Of a DNA stretch of 64,000 bases, positions 1 to 10,906 are shown one piece after another (the first letter of the stretch is position 1; each line of letters starts with the position of its first letter). Position numbers and translations under genes: made by a program. The stretch spans positions 39,203 through 103,202 of the forward strand of contig JAMFTG010000743.1 of assembly GCA_023974075.1 (NCBI GenBank), written 5' to 3'. The notes under the pieces were generated by a model. The model did no database searches, was not told the DNA's origin, and saw only the letters and a program-made list of their open reading frames with translations. The DNA is from Chaenocephalus aceratus (lineage: Eukaryota > Chordata > Actinopteri > Perciformes > Channichthyidae).

Positions 1-426
1 TCTAACACAGCAATGTTAGCTGAACACAAAGAATTACAAGAAGTTAGGACAGTAGCACTACAGAATCGCATGGCGCTGGACCTCCTCTTAGCTGCCCAGG
101 GAGGCGCATGTAAAGTAATTGGTGCGGAGTGCTGTTCCTTTGTATCTGATGCCACACCGGAAGTTATGAATATGATTCATGATACTGCTAACGGGATAAA
201 AGAATTGCATGAAACTCATGGGTTTACATTTGGGGATTTAAGTCGAACCCTTGGATCCTGGGGAGCGGGGTTGGTTACATTTGTTGTTACTGTTGCAGTG
301 TTTATCTTGGTTGTGCTAAACCTAGTGATTTGTTTGATCACTGTAGTTAAATTAGCCAATACGCAGGGTTGTCAAGACTGCCCTCCAGGCCCCACAGAGG
401 CTAGTGGGGTATTCTACTGTAGATGA
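1..426 (+). pseudogene. env: ERV envelope transmembrane-subunit 3' fragment (copy 1)
   Basis: This is the C-terminal end of a gamma-type retroviral Env; the provirus continues left of the window. From residue about 19 it shows the heptad/immunosuppressive-type stretch LQNRMALDLLLAAQGG, followed by a CX6CC motif (C-KVIGAE-CC) that in this family links SU to TM. A membrane anchor of about 27 hydrophobic residues follows. Compared with the second copy at 37481-37924, an extra base near 357 shifts the frame after the anchor, so this copy ends early in an unrelated tail. It has no in-frame stop before the TM ectodomain, unlike the second copy. Old and probably non-functional. Confidence 0.85.
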
Positions 427-1267
427 CACAATGTTGATGTACGACGCTGACCTTCCAGATCCATGGGTCTCCATCGCAGTTCCTGTACCATGGGTACCTC
501 CTTTCAGCGATTGATAAATTGATTAAAGTTGACACTCAGAATAAAGAATAGATGTTTTGATTTTCCCTTGAATAAAGAACAGATGTTTTTGATTTTTCCT
601 TCCTCAGGTTGTTACAATAAAATGTCTGACTTTTCCTTTACAGATTTTGAACAAATGTATTTGAATAAAATGTATGTAGTAAAGTGCCTTACTCTTGATA
701 AGTGTATTGAAGTAAACGTAAGGTAATGTTAAAGATTGAGGACACTGTACCTTTACAGATTACAGATTGATCGATACATCACTGTGAATTTATACCTTAA
801 CTGGGAATCTTAACTGGATCCCTCATGATTCTGATTGTATATCTCAATTGGATTTCTTATAATCCTAAATTCTAATTGTGTTTTAATAAGTAATTGCCTT
901 GAAGTAAATATTTAAGATGTAAGCTGATTTTGAATTTGTGTTTGATGAATGAGATTAACTGAGTGATAAATGATAAAAGATCTTGTTTTTGAAACATATA
1001 TTTTACTATTATATTTTTGTATTGCATGTGTGTTATTATGTGCCTTTTGACAAAAGAAATCAAACACTGAAGAGAGATGATTTTTCTATTGTGGTTGTCT
1101 GTATCAACCATTGTGATTGAGTGTTTCAATCTTACTCTGCTTTTGATGTAATTAATGTAATGGGATCCCACACAACTCTGAGGACGTTTTATTTGATTTA
1201 AGTAGTGACTGAAATATTCTTAGACTAATGTTAATTGGTTATCAATAAATTGATAAAAGGAAGGATC
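427..1267 (+). mobile_element. ERV 3' untranslated region with polypurine tract
   Basis: AT-rich sequence between the env stop and the 3' LTR, with no credible gene. It ends in a purine-rich run (about 1255-1267) directly before the LTR, as expected for a plus-strand priming tract. The first 440 bp are nearly identical to 37925-38285; the rest is missing from that second copy. Confidence 0.7.
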
Positions 1268-1723
1268 TGTTAAAGAATATTTTAATGTGATCTGTTTGTG
1301 TCTCGTGATTCTCAGCTTTTCTGAGAATCTGTTATTTCAAAGATATGTTTTTCATTAAATCGCCTATGCTCTTGCCTGTAACTTGAGGAGGGCACAGGTC
1401 AAGAGGCGCCCTGCCTTCCTGTGGGGGAAGTGTGGACCATGCGCGGATGGGCTTTAACAGATCGGTTCTTTGTCTTTAACATGTCTGGTATCGATTAGGA
1501 TGGAAAGCGCGCGAATATAGGTCACTCCTTTTCTTCTGTGTAGATCTGTGCTGTGCTTCTGTATATTCCTCAGTGTTGACTTGGTCTTGACATGATGAAC
1601 GTTGTGTGAAATATCTTGTGAACGCTCCCGGCCGTGTGACTCTCAATAAACTTCAGTGGATGATTAAGCAGTTTCCAGTTTTCCATTCTTTCATCACATT
1701 GCTGATCAGAAGTTTCTTTCACA
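1268..1723 (+). mobile_element. ERV 3' LTR (copy 1)
   Basis: 456-bp LTR starting TGTTAAAG and ending TTTCACA (TG...CA). It matches the 5' LTR of the second provirus at 33850-34304 with scattered differences. The base run ACACA follows it, and the same ACACA precedes the 33850 LTR: a 5-bp target-site duplication shared by the two copies. Confidence 0.88.
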
Positions 1724-1979
1724 ACACACAAGCAGCAGTTTTGATTGGCTAGAGCTTGTACTGGCATATGATTTGATTGGCTGACGCTTCCACCGAAAGC
1801 TTCAGAAGCTTCAAAAGTTGAACATTGCTCAACTTTTGCAGCCTGAAACGCCAGAAAAGCTCCGCTCTGCTTCCCAAAATGCAGTTCGGCGAAAAGTGAC
1901 GTCACCCCATTCAAAGTGAATGGGCAGACGCGTTGGAAACCATTTTGAAGCTGTCGAAGCTGTAGTGTGGACGGGCCGT
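1724..1979. mobile_element. MITE, right part (split by the ERV)
   Basis: Right half of a MITE of about 350 bp present in every fdxr intron copy. It ends in GCTGTAGTGTGGACGGGCCG, the inverted complement of the left terminus seen complete at 7256-7604, 23694-24043 and 42874-43228. Here the left part is cut off by the ERV inserted at the ACACA site. Confidence 0.75.
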
Positions 1980-2341
1980 AACACATACAATGTGTTGGAG
2001 CGCTAGACAATAGGAGCGTGAGTGTTTCATAGTGATGTCACTATGTTCTGGAAGTGAACAAAGGAGTCCAATGTTTTTGGGAACCAGGACCATAGCATGC
2101 ATTTATCCCATAGGGCAAAAATGAGAGAATCTGATGGATAAAGTCAGATGTATGCACTTAAGGAGATTTTAGTCCTTAAGGTCTTACTCTGTGTGTTTGG
2201 GCTACACACTATATACACTGATATTTAGAAATAAATAAATGTGCTATATGCCTTAAAACATAATTTAAGATTAATTAGATTCCGAGGCTCAGGGTTAATT
2301 TAGTAAATGCATGTTACGGACTCTGATTTTGTGCCCTGCAG

Positions 2342-2477
2342 GGGTGAAAACAGTGACTTTCACCAAGTGGGAGAAGATTGACAGTGAGGAAGTTCGGAGG
2401 GGGGTGGTGATTGGTGAAACCCCGAGAAAAAAAAACCGCTGACTGTAGAGGAAATGCTACTGGTGGCTGGAAAATAA
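2342..2477 (+). pseudogene. fdxr: Ferredoxin reductase last exon, copy 1
   Basis: Terminal coding exon of mitochondrial ferredoxin (adrenodoxin) reductase, the NADPH-dependent flavoprotein that supplies electrons to ferredoxin. After a CCCTGCAG acceptor it reads VKTVTFTKWEKIDSEEVRRG, then the frame breaks, and the conserved family C-terminus (KPRE...LTVEEMLLVAGK, stop) continues in another frame. This copy also has four extra A residues in an A-run (around 2430). The matching penultimate exon of this unit lies left of the window, on the far side of the ERV. The same break occurs in all five copies, so this is a duplicated non-functional tail. Confidence 0.8.
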
Positions 2478-3336
2478 CCTGAAGACGACAACATTTCATT
2501 CCGTCCTGTCTGGGATCAATGACAGAAATAATGACATTAAATTATACGTAATAAAAGCCATTAGGTACTGCAGTTTACCCGTTAAGCGCTTAGTTTTCGT
2601 TCAACTTTCTATCAATCCAAAGCACTGAAAAACTAAGTTTCCTGATGTGCCAACTTTAAAGACAATTCTCCATTAGATGCTATACATATTCAACTCCACT
2701 CTAATATAATGTATTTTAAAAAGGGAAACTTCATTATTTGTCAACCCCAAATGAATAATTTGTTCGGTATTGAGTGGGAGTTACCGTTCAAATGTTTATT
2801 TCATGATATTTTTGCTCTAAAGAGCCCCCATTATGCTTTTGTTTTGCTTACACAATACTTGACTCATTTCAAAAACTGTTTCCCCAATAGACATGGGACA
2901 CTGTTCAGGAAAAATACTGAAGTTTCTCTTTAGAAGACTAGTGAATGCTTGGAGACCAAATTATATTTTGCAAATGTTTGCACTGAAACAGATCTTTTAT
3001 GAATAAATCATGATTTATATCCTCTCATTCCCGTCTTGAAGGAGCATTTCTTTCCGTTGCATTTGAAATATTTAGGTCTACGGAGATTTTGTAAAAGAAA
3101 ACCCTAAATACAGATTCTATAAATTCTGTCCACTGGTCTAAAACATGACATTGAACAAAAATAATCCAAGTTTGACTAATGGATTAAAAAAAACTGATGT
3201 TTTACCAGCAGTTCTGTCACATTTGAATATTAAGGACATTTTAAAGCAGAAATACACGAAAAATAGTATAACATACTCTAAAAATAAAGTTTTGATATTT
3301 GGAAAAGAAAACAGATTTATTAATGAAAGTTTTATT
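2478..3336. other. Intergenic spacer between convergent fdxr tail and gene X
   Basis: AT-rich spacer of about 860 bp with no supported gene. It recurs between each fdxr last exon and gene X stop codon (8101-8926; 24539-31298, split by the BEL element; 38986-39843; 43725-49483, split by the TIR element). Short open frames in it are not preserved between copies. Confidence 0.7.
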
Positions 3337-5446
3337 TTATGGCAAAGATAAAAGCGCGATAATCGCCGTCTCGTTGACCCCGTCGTGCGACGTTATCCGT
3401 CTCGTGGACCCCGTCGTGGCGAACGTTATCCGTCTCGTTGACCCGTCGTGGCGAACGTTATCCGTCTCGTTGACCCCATCGTGGCGAACGTTATCCGTCT
3501 CGTTGACCCCATCGTGGCGAACGTTATCCGTCTGGTTGACCCCGTCGTGACGAACGTTTTTCCGTCTCGTAGACCCCGTCGTGGCGAACGTTATCCGTCT
3601 CGTTTACCCCGTCGTGGCGAACGTTATCCGTCTCGTTAACCCCCTCGTGGCGAACGTTATCCGTCTCGTTAACCCCGTCGTGGCGAACGTTATCCGTCTC
3701 GTTGACCCCGTCGTGGCGAACGTTATCCGTTCTCGTTGACCCCGTCGTGGCGAACGTTATCCGTCTCGTTGACCCCGTCGTGGCGAACGTTATCCGTCTG
3801 GTTGACCCCGTCGTGGCGAACGTTATCCGTCTGGTTGACCCCGTCGTGGCGAACGTTATCCGTCTGGTTGACCCCGTCGTGGCGAACGTTATCCGTCTCG
3901 TTGACCCCGTCGTGGCGAACGTTATCCGTCTCGTTGACCCCATCGTGGCGAACGTTATCCGTCTCGTTGACCCCATCGTGGCGAACGTTATCCGTCTGGT
4001 GACCCCGTCGTGACGAACGTTTTCCGTCTCGTAGACCCCGTCGTGGCGAACGTTATCCGTCTCGTTTACCCCGTCGTGGCGAACGTTATCCGTCTCGTTA
4101 ACCCCCTCGTGGCGAACGTTATCCGTCTCGTTAACCCCGTCGTGGCGAACGTTATCCGTCTCGTTGACCCCGTCGTGGCGAACGTTATCCGTCTCGTTGA
4201 CCCCGTCGTGGCGAACGTTATCCGTCTCGTTGACCCCGTCGTGGCGAACGTTATCCGTCTGGTTGACCCCGTCGTGGCGAACGTTATCCGTCTGGTTGAC
4301 CCCGTCGTGGCGAACGTTATCCGTCTGGTTGACCCCGTCGTGGCGAACGTTTTCCGTCTCGTTGACCCCGTCGTGGCGAACGTTTTCCGTCTCGTTGACC
4401 CCGTCGTGGCGAACGTTATCCGTCTCGTTGACCCCGTCATGGCGAACGTTATCCGTCTCGATGACCCCGTTGTGGAGAACGTTATCCGTCTCGTTGATCA
4501 TGTCGTGGCGAACGTTATCCGTCTCGTTGATCACGTCGTGGTGAACGTTATCCGTCTCGTTGACCCCGTCGTGGCGAACGTTCTGGTGACGTGACGCCTC
4601 AGCTTCCACTTCGTTGGTCGCCATTTGAACTGAAAAATACCTTTCATTAAAAACTTCACAGAAATGTAATTTATTTTAGCTTCTCAAGACTTTGATCCTG
4701 TATTTTGTTTTTATGAAAAAAAGGCCACTCCATCGTGACGTCTGTAGTCAACAGATTATAAAAGACTACAATTACCACGGCACCTTCCTCTAAAAGTCTA
4801 AAGTGACAGAGATAGGCAACCTTTTTTTACCGCTCAATTTCCCTTTAAGTTATCAAGTTATACAAGCCTTAACAAAACAGCTTTTGGTAATCTGTTGTAG
4901 TTTAATTTTAAATAAATCATTTTGAAAATGTTTTTAAAGTTACTAAAACTGTGAGGTAAATTAAGTTAGGTGGCAATATGTCCCTTTATACCTGTACTCT
5001 AATACAATTGTTTTTAAAATGGCAAAGTACCTCAAAAGTTTTTTTAATATAGCATCTGTTGACTTTCTTATCCCATGAAGATTAGTAAAAGAGAAAAGAC
5101 ATGACTCACCTTCGCCAGCTTCTCGCTCCAACATGGACTCCATTGACCGGAAAAGTGCAACGGCTTTGTTTAAGGAGATCTCATTGGGAGACAGATCTGT
5201 AGGACACAGTATAATTAAAAGTTAGTGTCAGACAGAGAGAAGAAACACTGCATAAAATGAAATGTTTTCAACTCTCAGTCTCCTCTGCAGCTTATATTCA
5301 CCAGCTGGAAAACCAGAGACTGTGGACAGGAAACATGCTGTTAAATCAAACATTATTCCTTCATCTTCAACACAATTATCAAACAGGTAAATACCTCTGG
5401 CCAGACAAACAGTCAGCACACAGACGAGCATCCAAACAGCTGCTAT
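3337..5446 (-). pseudogene. Gene X copy 1: secreted 11-residue-repeat protein, frameshifted
   Basis: Three exons on the - strand: 5431-5395 (start codon and signal peptide MLVCVLTVCLAR; five codons further upstream the ATG seen in copy 5 is ATA), 5196-5110 (87 bp, DLSPNEISLNKAVALFRSM...), and 4629-3337 (VQMATNEVEAEASRHQN followed by the repeats). All junctions are GT-AG and both introns are phase 1, so the reading continues across them. In exon 3 single-base changes near 3998, 3733 and 3560 move the frame. The middle repeats read TRRITFATTGS instead of NETDNVRHDGV, and the product stops at 3524 rather than at the conserved tail. Further small indels lie near 3390-3450. Family and function unknown; AATAAA follows the ancestral stop. 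Confidence 0.7.
3366..4585 (-). repeat. 33-bp minisatellite in gene X1 exon 3
   Basis: About 37 tandem units of 33 bp (11 codons), most differing by one or two bases, with six CpG per unit. A variant block (units with TGACGAACGTTTTCCG, CTCGTAGACC, CTCGTTTACC and CCCCCTCG) occurs at 3531-3680 and again at 3991-4140, showing a higher-order duplication of about 14 units. Confidence 0.95.
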
Positions 5447-6177
5447 CTCTGCAGTTTTCCAAGAGAGTGTTGCCTGAGCACCAGCCAGCTTTAAAGGAGG
5501 GAAACCTCCAGCAGCTGCTGCTGATCAGCACTGATTGTCTCTCTGCACAGAGGAAAACACCATTTATCTGAGATTAAACTCTGAGAATGAGGAGTTTTTC
5601 ATGGAGCTTGTTGTGCATTTATGATTACTAGAGACCATCTTTTTAAATTCACATTATGTTGAAATCAGTAAAGGAATATTGCATTTGAGAGGGTATAGCA
5701 ACTAGAACAAATAACAAGCCCTCCTCCTGAAAAACAAAGATCTTTATTAACATTTTATATTGTTGCCTAAAAACAATTTCACACAAGGTAAAAACTCTGA
5801 AAAAGTTATAGTAAATATCCAAAATATCCCTCCTCTTCAGAAAACTAAAAATGCAATCACCACATTTTACAACCCCCTTCCCTAAACACATATTTTGTAG
5901 AAGAAAAGAAAACAGGGTTATTTTATAGCCTTCTTCCTGTCATGCCTCACCTAAAATACCTGATTGCTCATGAAACTTGGATTTTCAAGACGTAACAATA
6001 ATGATGCTACTAAGAAACTAAAACTAAAATGTATACAAATAATTATTTATGAATTATTTTCCAATTGTATGGGTATTTTTGTCTGAAGAGACACTTAGTG
6101 GTATACATGAAATGGTGTGATTGTAGTGTTCCACAGACATGCAGTGAAAAATAAATGTCCTTTATCTTTCTTTCTAA
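5447..6177. other. Gene X upstream region / fdxr intron side
   Basis: About 730 bp between the gene X start and the next fdxr penultimate exon, repeated in each unit (10907-11398 before the LINE; 32584-33306; 41546-42374; 50800-51530). On the - strand a TTTAAAG box lies about 60 bp upstream of the first possible start codon and may be a TATA-like element. I see no gene in the rest. Confidence 0.5.
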
Positions 6178-6351
6178 GTCTCTACTGTAGTAGCTGGCTG
6201 AAAACAGGCCCCACTGGTGTGATAGCGACCACTTTGAACAATAGTTTTGACACGGTTCGATCCGTGCTGGAGGACATGGATTCGGGAACGTTGAACACAT
6301 TGGCTGCGAAGCCGGGATCACAAAGCATCAACGCTCTGCTGGAAAACAGAG
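6178..6351 (+). pseudogene. fdxr: Ferredoxin reductase penultimate exon, copy 1
   Basis: 174-bp exon encoding LYCSSWLKTGPTGVIATT...SVLEDMDSGTLNTLAAKPGSQSINALLENR, closely matching the region of vertebrate ferredoxin reductase just before its last exon (LYCSGW.K.GPTGVIATT). The frame is open, but the acceptor differs from the other copies: the usual TTTCTAG reads TTTCTAA, shifting the AG by one base. The donor AG|GTTCCT is weak and identical in all copies. No upstream fdxr exons are present, so it is a fragment. Confidence 0.85.
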
Positions 6352-6428
6352 GTTCCTGCTGTCCCTTTAATTAATTTACACTGTGCTTCGATCAAAGGGG
6401 CCCTATTCTCCTCATTTTCAGGTGGTTA

Positions 6429-6602
6429 TCGATGTGTAGTTTCTCTGCTTTAAAAAGTCCTCTCCTGCTGATGTTCAGGTGTATATCAGTATGTAGTTTC
6501 TCTACTTTAAAGGGTCCTCTCTTGCTGATGTTCAGGTGTATATCAGTGTGTAGTGTCTCTACTTTAAAGAGTCCTCTCCTGCTGATGTGCAGGTGTATAG
6601 AG
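6429..6602. repeat. 57-bp tandem repeat in fdxr intron (3 copies)
   Basis: Three units of 57 bp containing TTTAAAGAGTCCTCTCCTGC and TGATGTTCAGGTGTATATCA. The same repeat sits after every penultimate exon with variable copy number: about 6 at 23334-23668, 3 at 33556-33726, 4 at 42626-42846 and 5 at 51778-52077. Confidence 0.92.
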
Positions 6603-6616
6603 CAGTCCTGCCCCTT

Positions 6617-7250
6617 ACGGCCCGTCCACACCACAGCGTCGACAGCCTTCGAAAACTCCAATCTGCACATTCACTTTCAATGGGGTGACGTCACGTTGCC
6701 TCGCTTTTTCGCCGAACTGAATTGTGGGTAGCAGAGCGGTCCGTCTCCGCCGTCTCCGGCGTCAGAAGTTGAACAATGTTCAACTTCTGACGCCGGAGAC
6801 GCCGGAGTAGCCAGCGCCAGCCAATCAAATCCCGTTTCTGAAAATCTGACAGCTGAAGCCGTAGCCAATCAAACCGCGTCTAAGCTGGGAGAGATATCCC
6901 GCCGTTCATTTCTATATTTCAAAAAAAGTTGGAGGAGAGACTAACTATCGCCGTAGCAATCACCCGGTTTTGTATGACCAGACCCTCTTCACCTACCGGG
7001 ATACAAACCGGAGGAACCAGGCATGGAGGGAGGTGGCAGAGACAGTGGGTGAAACTGGTAGGTTTTCGCCTGTTTGGGGAGTTTATATATATATTGCTCC
7101 CATAAAATCCCCGGGGTTTTTTGCTTTGTATGTCGGGGGCGGGAGATTCATGTGATTGGTTGTTGATCGTGTTGCTTGAATAAAATCCCCATGCTTCAGA
7201 CACGCCCAGCTCCAAGCTTTTTTTGAAGCTGTAGTGTGGACGCTCCGTTA
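6617..7250. mobile_element. MITE variant, about 630 bp
   Basis: Starts ACGGCCCGTCCACACCACAGC and ends GCTGTAGTGTGGACGCTCCGT, giving imperfect terminal inverted repeats. The interior contains a perfect local palindrome (around 6755-6800). It is related to the shorter MITE directly to its right and is present only in this unit. Confidence 0.7.
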
Positions 7251-7255
7251 GCCTA

Positions 7256-7604
7256 ACGGCCCGTCCACAATACAGCTTCAAAAAATGCTTGGAGCTGGGC
7301 GTGTCTGAAGCTCGACCAACAACCAATCACATGAATCTCCCGCCCCTGACACACAAGCAGCGGTTTGATTGGCTAGAGCTTGTACTGGCATATGATTTGA
7401 TTGGCTGACGCTTCCACCGAAAGCTTCAGAAGCTTCAAAAGTTGAACATTGCTGGACCTTTGCAGCCTGAAACGCCAGGAAAGCTCCGCTCTGCTTCCCA
7501 CAATGCAGTTCGGCGAAAAGTGACGTCACCCCATTCAAAGTGAATGGGCAGACGCGTTGGAAACCATTTTTGAAGCTGTCCAAGCTGTAGTGTGGACGGG
7601 CCGT
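7256..7604. mobile_element. MITE, complete copy (fdxr intron)
   Basis: Element of 349 bp with terminal inverted repeats ACGGCCCGTCCACAATACAG and CTGTAGTGTGGACGGGCCGT, flanked by TA/TAA. It has no coding capacity, and copies sit at the same place in the other units, so it predates the amplification. The family was not assigned. Confidence 0.8.
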
Positions 7605-7968
7605 AACACATACAATGTGTTGGAGCGCTAGACAATAGGAGCGTGAGTGTTTCATAGTGATGTCACTATGTTCTGGAAGTTTAACAAAGGAGTCCAATGT
7701 TTTTGGGAACCAGGACCATAGCATGTATTTATCCCATAGGGCAACAATGAGAGAATCTGATGGATAAAGTCAGATGTATGCACTTAAGGAGATTTTAGTC
7801 CTTAAGGTCTTACTCTGTGTGTTTGGGCTACACACTATATACACTGATATTTAGAAATAAATAAATGTGCTATATGCCTTAAAACATAATTTAAGATTTA
7901 ATTAGATTCCGAGGCTCAGGGTTAATTTAGTAAATGCATGTTACGGACTCTGATTTTGTGCCCTGCAG

Positions 7969-8100
7969 GAGTGAAAACAGTGACTTTCTCCAAGTGGGAG
8001 AAGATTGACAGTGAGGAAGTTCGGAGGGGGGTGGTGATTGGTGAAACCCCGAGAAAAACCGCTGACTGTAGAGGAAATGCTACTGGTGGCTGGAAAATAA
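7969..8100 (+). pseudogene. fdxr: Ferredoxin reductase last exon, copy 2
   Basis: After CCCTGCAG the exon reads VKTVTFSKWEKIDSEEVRRG. Then GGTGAAACCCCGAG breaks the frame, and the family C-terminus (KPREKPLTVEEMLLVAGK, stop at 8098-8100) lies in the +1 frame. In the frame entering from the penultimate exon the protein ends in an unrelated tail instead. The penultimate exon of this unit is at 6178-6351, with an intron of about 1.6 kb filled by the 57-bp repeat and two MITEs. Confidence 0.82.
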
Positions 8101-8926
8101 CCTGAAGACGACAACATTTCATTCCGTCCTGTCTGGGATCAATGACAGAAATAATGACATTAAATTATTCGTAATAAAAGCCATTAGGTACTGCAGTTTA
8201 CCCGTTAAGCTCTTAGTTTTCGTTCAACTTTCTATCAATCCAAAGCACTGAAAAACTAAGTTTCCTGATGTGCCAACTTTAAAGACAATTCTCCATTAGA
8301 TGCTATACATATTCAACTCCACTCTAATATAATGTATTTTAAAAAGGGAAACTTCATTATTTGTCAACCCCAAATGAATAATTTGTTCGGTATTGAGTGG
8401 GAGTTACCGTTCAAATGTTTATTTCATGATATTTTTGCTCTAAAGAGCCCCCATTATGCTTTTGGTTTGCTTACACAATACTTGACTCATTTCAAAAACT
8501 GTTTCCCCAATAGACATGGGACACTGTTCAGGAAAAATACTGAATATAAATTATATTTTGCAAATGTTTGCACTGAAACAGATCTTTTATGAATAAATCA
8601 TGATTTATATCCTCTCATTCCCGTCTTGAAGGAGCATTTCTTTCCGTTGCATTTGAAATATTTAGGTCTACGGAGATTTTGTAAAAGAAAACCCTAAATA
8701 CAGATTCTATAAATTCTGTCCACTGGTCTAAAACATGACATTGAACAAAAATAATCCAAGTTTGACTAATGGATTAAAAAAAACTGATGTTTTACCAGCA
8801 GTTCTGTCACATTTGAATATTAAGGACATTTTAAAGCAGAAATACACGAAAAATAGTATAACATACTCTAAAAATAAAGTTTTGATATTTGGAAAAGAAA
8901 ACAGATTTCTAAATGAAAGTTTTATT

Positions 8927-10906
8927 TTATGGCAAAGATAAAAGCTCGATCATCGCCGTCTCGTTGACCCCGTCGTGGCGAACGTTATCCGTCTCGTTGA
9001 CCCCGTCGTGGCGAACGTTATCCGTCTCGTTGACCCCATCGTGGCGAACGTTATCCGTCTCGTTGACCCCATCGTGGCGAACGTTATCCGTCTGGTTGAC
9101 CCCGTCGTGACGAACGTTTTCCGTCTCGTAGACCCCGTCGTGGCGAACGTTATCCGTCTCGTTTACCCCGTCGTGGCGAACGTTATCCGTCTCGTTTACC
9201 CCGTCGTGGCGAACGTTATCCGTCTCGTTAACCCCGTCGTGGCGAACGTTATCCGTCTCGTTGACCCCGTCGTGGCGAACGTTATCCGTCTCGTTGACCC
9301 CGTCGTGGCGAACGTTATCCGTCTCGTTGACCCCGTCGTGACGAACGTTATCCGTCGCGTTGACCCCGTCGTGGCGAACGTTATCCGTCTCGTTGACCCC
9401 GTCGTGGCGAACGTTATCCGTCTCGTTGACCCCGTCGTGGCGAACGTTATCCGTCTCGTTGACCCCGTTGTAGAGAACGTTATCCAACTCGTTGACCCCG
9501 TTGTAGAGAACGTTATCCAACTCGTTGACTCCGTCGTGACGAACGTTATCCATCTCATTGACCCCGTCGTGGCGAACGTTTTCCGTCTCGATGACCCCGT
9601 CTTGGCGAACGTTATCCGTCTCGTTGACCCCGTCGTGGCGAACGTTATCCGTCTCGTTGACCCCGTCGTGGCGAACGTTATCCGTCTCTGTGACCCCCTC
9701 GTGGAGAACGTTATCCAACTCGTTGACCCCGTTGTAGAGAACGTTATCCAACTCGTTGACTCCGTCGTGACGAACGTTATCCGTCTCATTGACCCCGTCG
9801 TGGCGAACGTTTTCCGTCTCGATGACCCCGTCGTGGCGAACGTTATCCGTCTCGTTGACCCCGTCGTGGCGAACGTTATCCGTCTCGTTGAGTTGACCCC
9901 GTCGTGGCGAACGTTATCCGTCTCGTTAACCCCGTCGTGGCGAACGTTATCCGTCTCGTTGACCCCGTCGTGGCGAACGTTATCCGTCTGGTTGACCACG
10001 TCGTGGCTAACGTTATCCGTCTGGTTGACCCCGTCGTGGCGAACGTTATCCGTCTCGTTGATCATGTCGTGGCGAACGTTATCCGTCTCGTTGATCACGT
10101 CGTGGCGAACGTTATCCGTCTCGTTGATCACGTCGTGGCGAACGTTATCCGTCTCGTTGACCCCGTCGTGGTGAACGTTCTGGTGACGTGACGCCTCAGC
10201 TTCCACTTCGTTGGTCGCCATTTGAACTGAAAAATACCTTTCATTAAAACTTCACAGAAATGTAATTTATTTTAGCTTCTCAAGACTTTGATCCTGTATT
10301 TTGTTTTTATGAAAAAAGGCCACTCCATCGTGACGTCTGTAGTCAACAGATTATAAAAGACTACAATTACCACGGCACCTTCCTCTAAAAGTCTAAAGTG
10401 ACAGAGATAGGCAACCTTTTTTTACCGCTCAATTTCCCTTTAAGTTATCAAGTTATACAAGCCTTAACAAAACAGCTTTTAGTAATCTGTTGTAGTTTAA
10501 TTTTAAATAAATCATTTTGAAAATGTTTACTAAAACTGTGAGGTAAATTAAGTTAGGTGGCAATATGTCCCTTTATACCTGTACTCTAATACAATTGTTT
10601 TTAAAATGGCAAAGTACCTCAAAAGTTTTTTTAATATAGCATCTGTTGACTTTCTTATCCCATGAAGATCAGTAAAAGAGAAAAGACATGACTCACCTTC
10701 GCCAGCTTCTCGCTCCAACATGGACTCCATCGACTGGAAAAGTGCAGAGGCTTTCTTTAAGGAGATCTCATTGGGAGACAGATCTGTAGGAAACATGCTG
10801 TTGAATCAAACATTATTCCTTCATCTTCAACACAATTATCAAACAGGTAAATACCTCTGGCCAGACAAACAGTCAGCACACAGACGAGCATCCAAACAGC
10901 TGCTAT
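8927..10906 (-). pseudogene. Gene X copy 2: secreted 11-residue-repeat protein, frameshifted
   Basis: Exons: 10891-10855 (signal peptide MLVCVLTVCLAR), 10783-10697 (87 bp, DLSPNEISLKKASALFQSM...), 10226-8927 (MATNEVEAEASRHQN, repeats, NETAMIELLSLP, stop). Intron 1 is only 71 bp because about 130 bp present in the other copies was lost, apparently at a short direct repeat (GGAAACA/GGACACA). An extra 5 bp (GTTGA) near 9890-9895 shifts the frame, after which repeats read TRRITFATTGS and end at 9196. The original frame stays open from there to the conserved tail. Repeats with NEL, NEM and TET show loss of some glycosylation sequons. Function unknown. Confidence 0.7.
8957..10182 (-). repeat. 33-bp minisatellite in gene X2 exon 3
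   Basis: About 37 units of 33 bp. A variant block (TTGTAGAGAACGTTATCCAA units followed by a TGACGAACG unit) occurs at about 9460-9610 and again at 9720-9840, a spacing of about 8 units. It also shares the CTCGTAGACC/CTCGTTTACC block with X1. Confidence 0.95.

Noticed and set aside
3366..4585. CRISPR-like array of regular repeats
   Set aside because: Units are contiguous 33-bp tandem repeats without spacers, and the DNA is vertebrate.
5257..5571. + strand frame starting MKCFQLSVSSAAYIHQLENQ, repeated in units
   Set aside because: Antisense to gene X exon 1 and its intron; length and ending vary between units (104, 103, 92 codons) and it is closed in unit 5.
6352..6430. Functional fdxr gene in the window
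   Set aside because: Only the last two exons occur, all last-exon copies share a frame break, and no upstream exons were found.
8975..10174. Long + strand open frames of VDPVVANVIRL or TPSWRTLSVSL repeats (also at 4010-4594, 39830-40707, 49532-50149)
   Set aside because: They are mirror readings of the gene X minisatellite. They lack conserved starts and splice sites and end in different places in each unit; only the - strand has conserved exons and phases.
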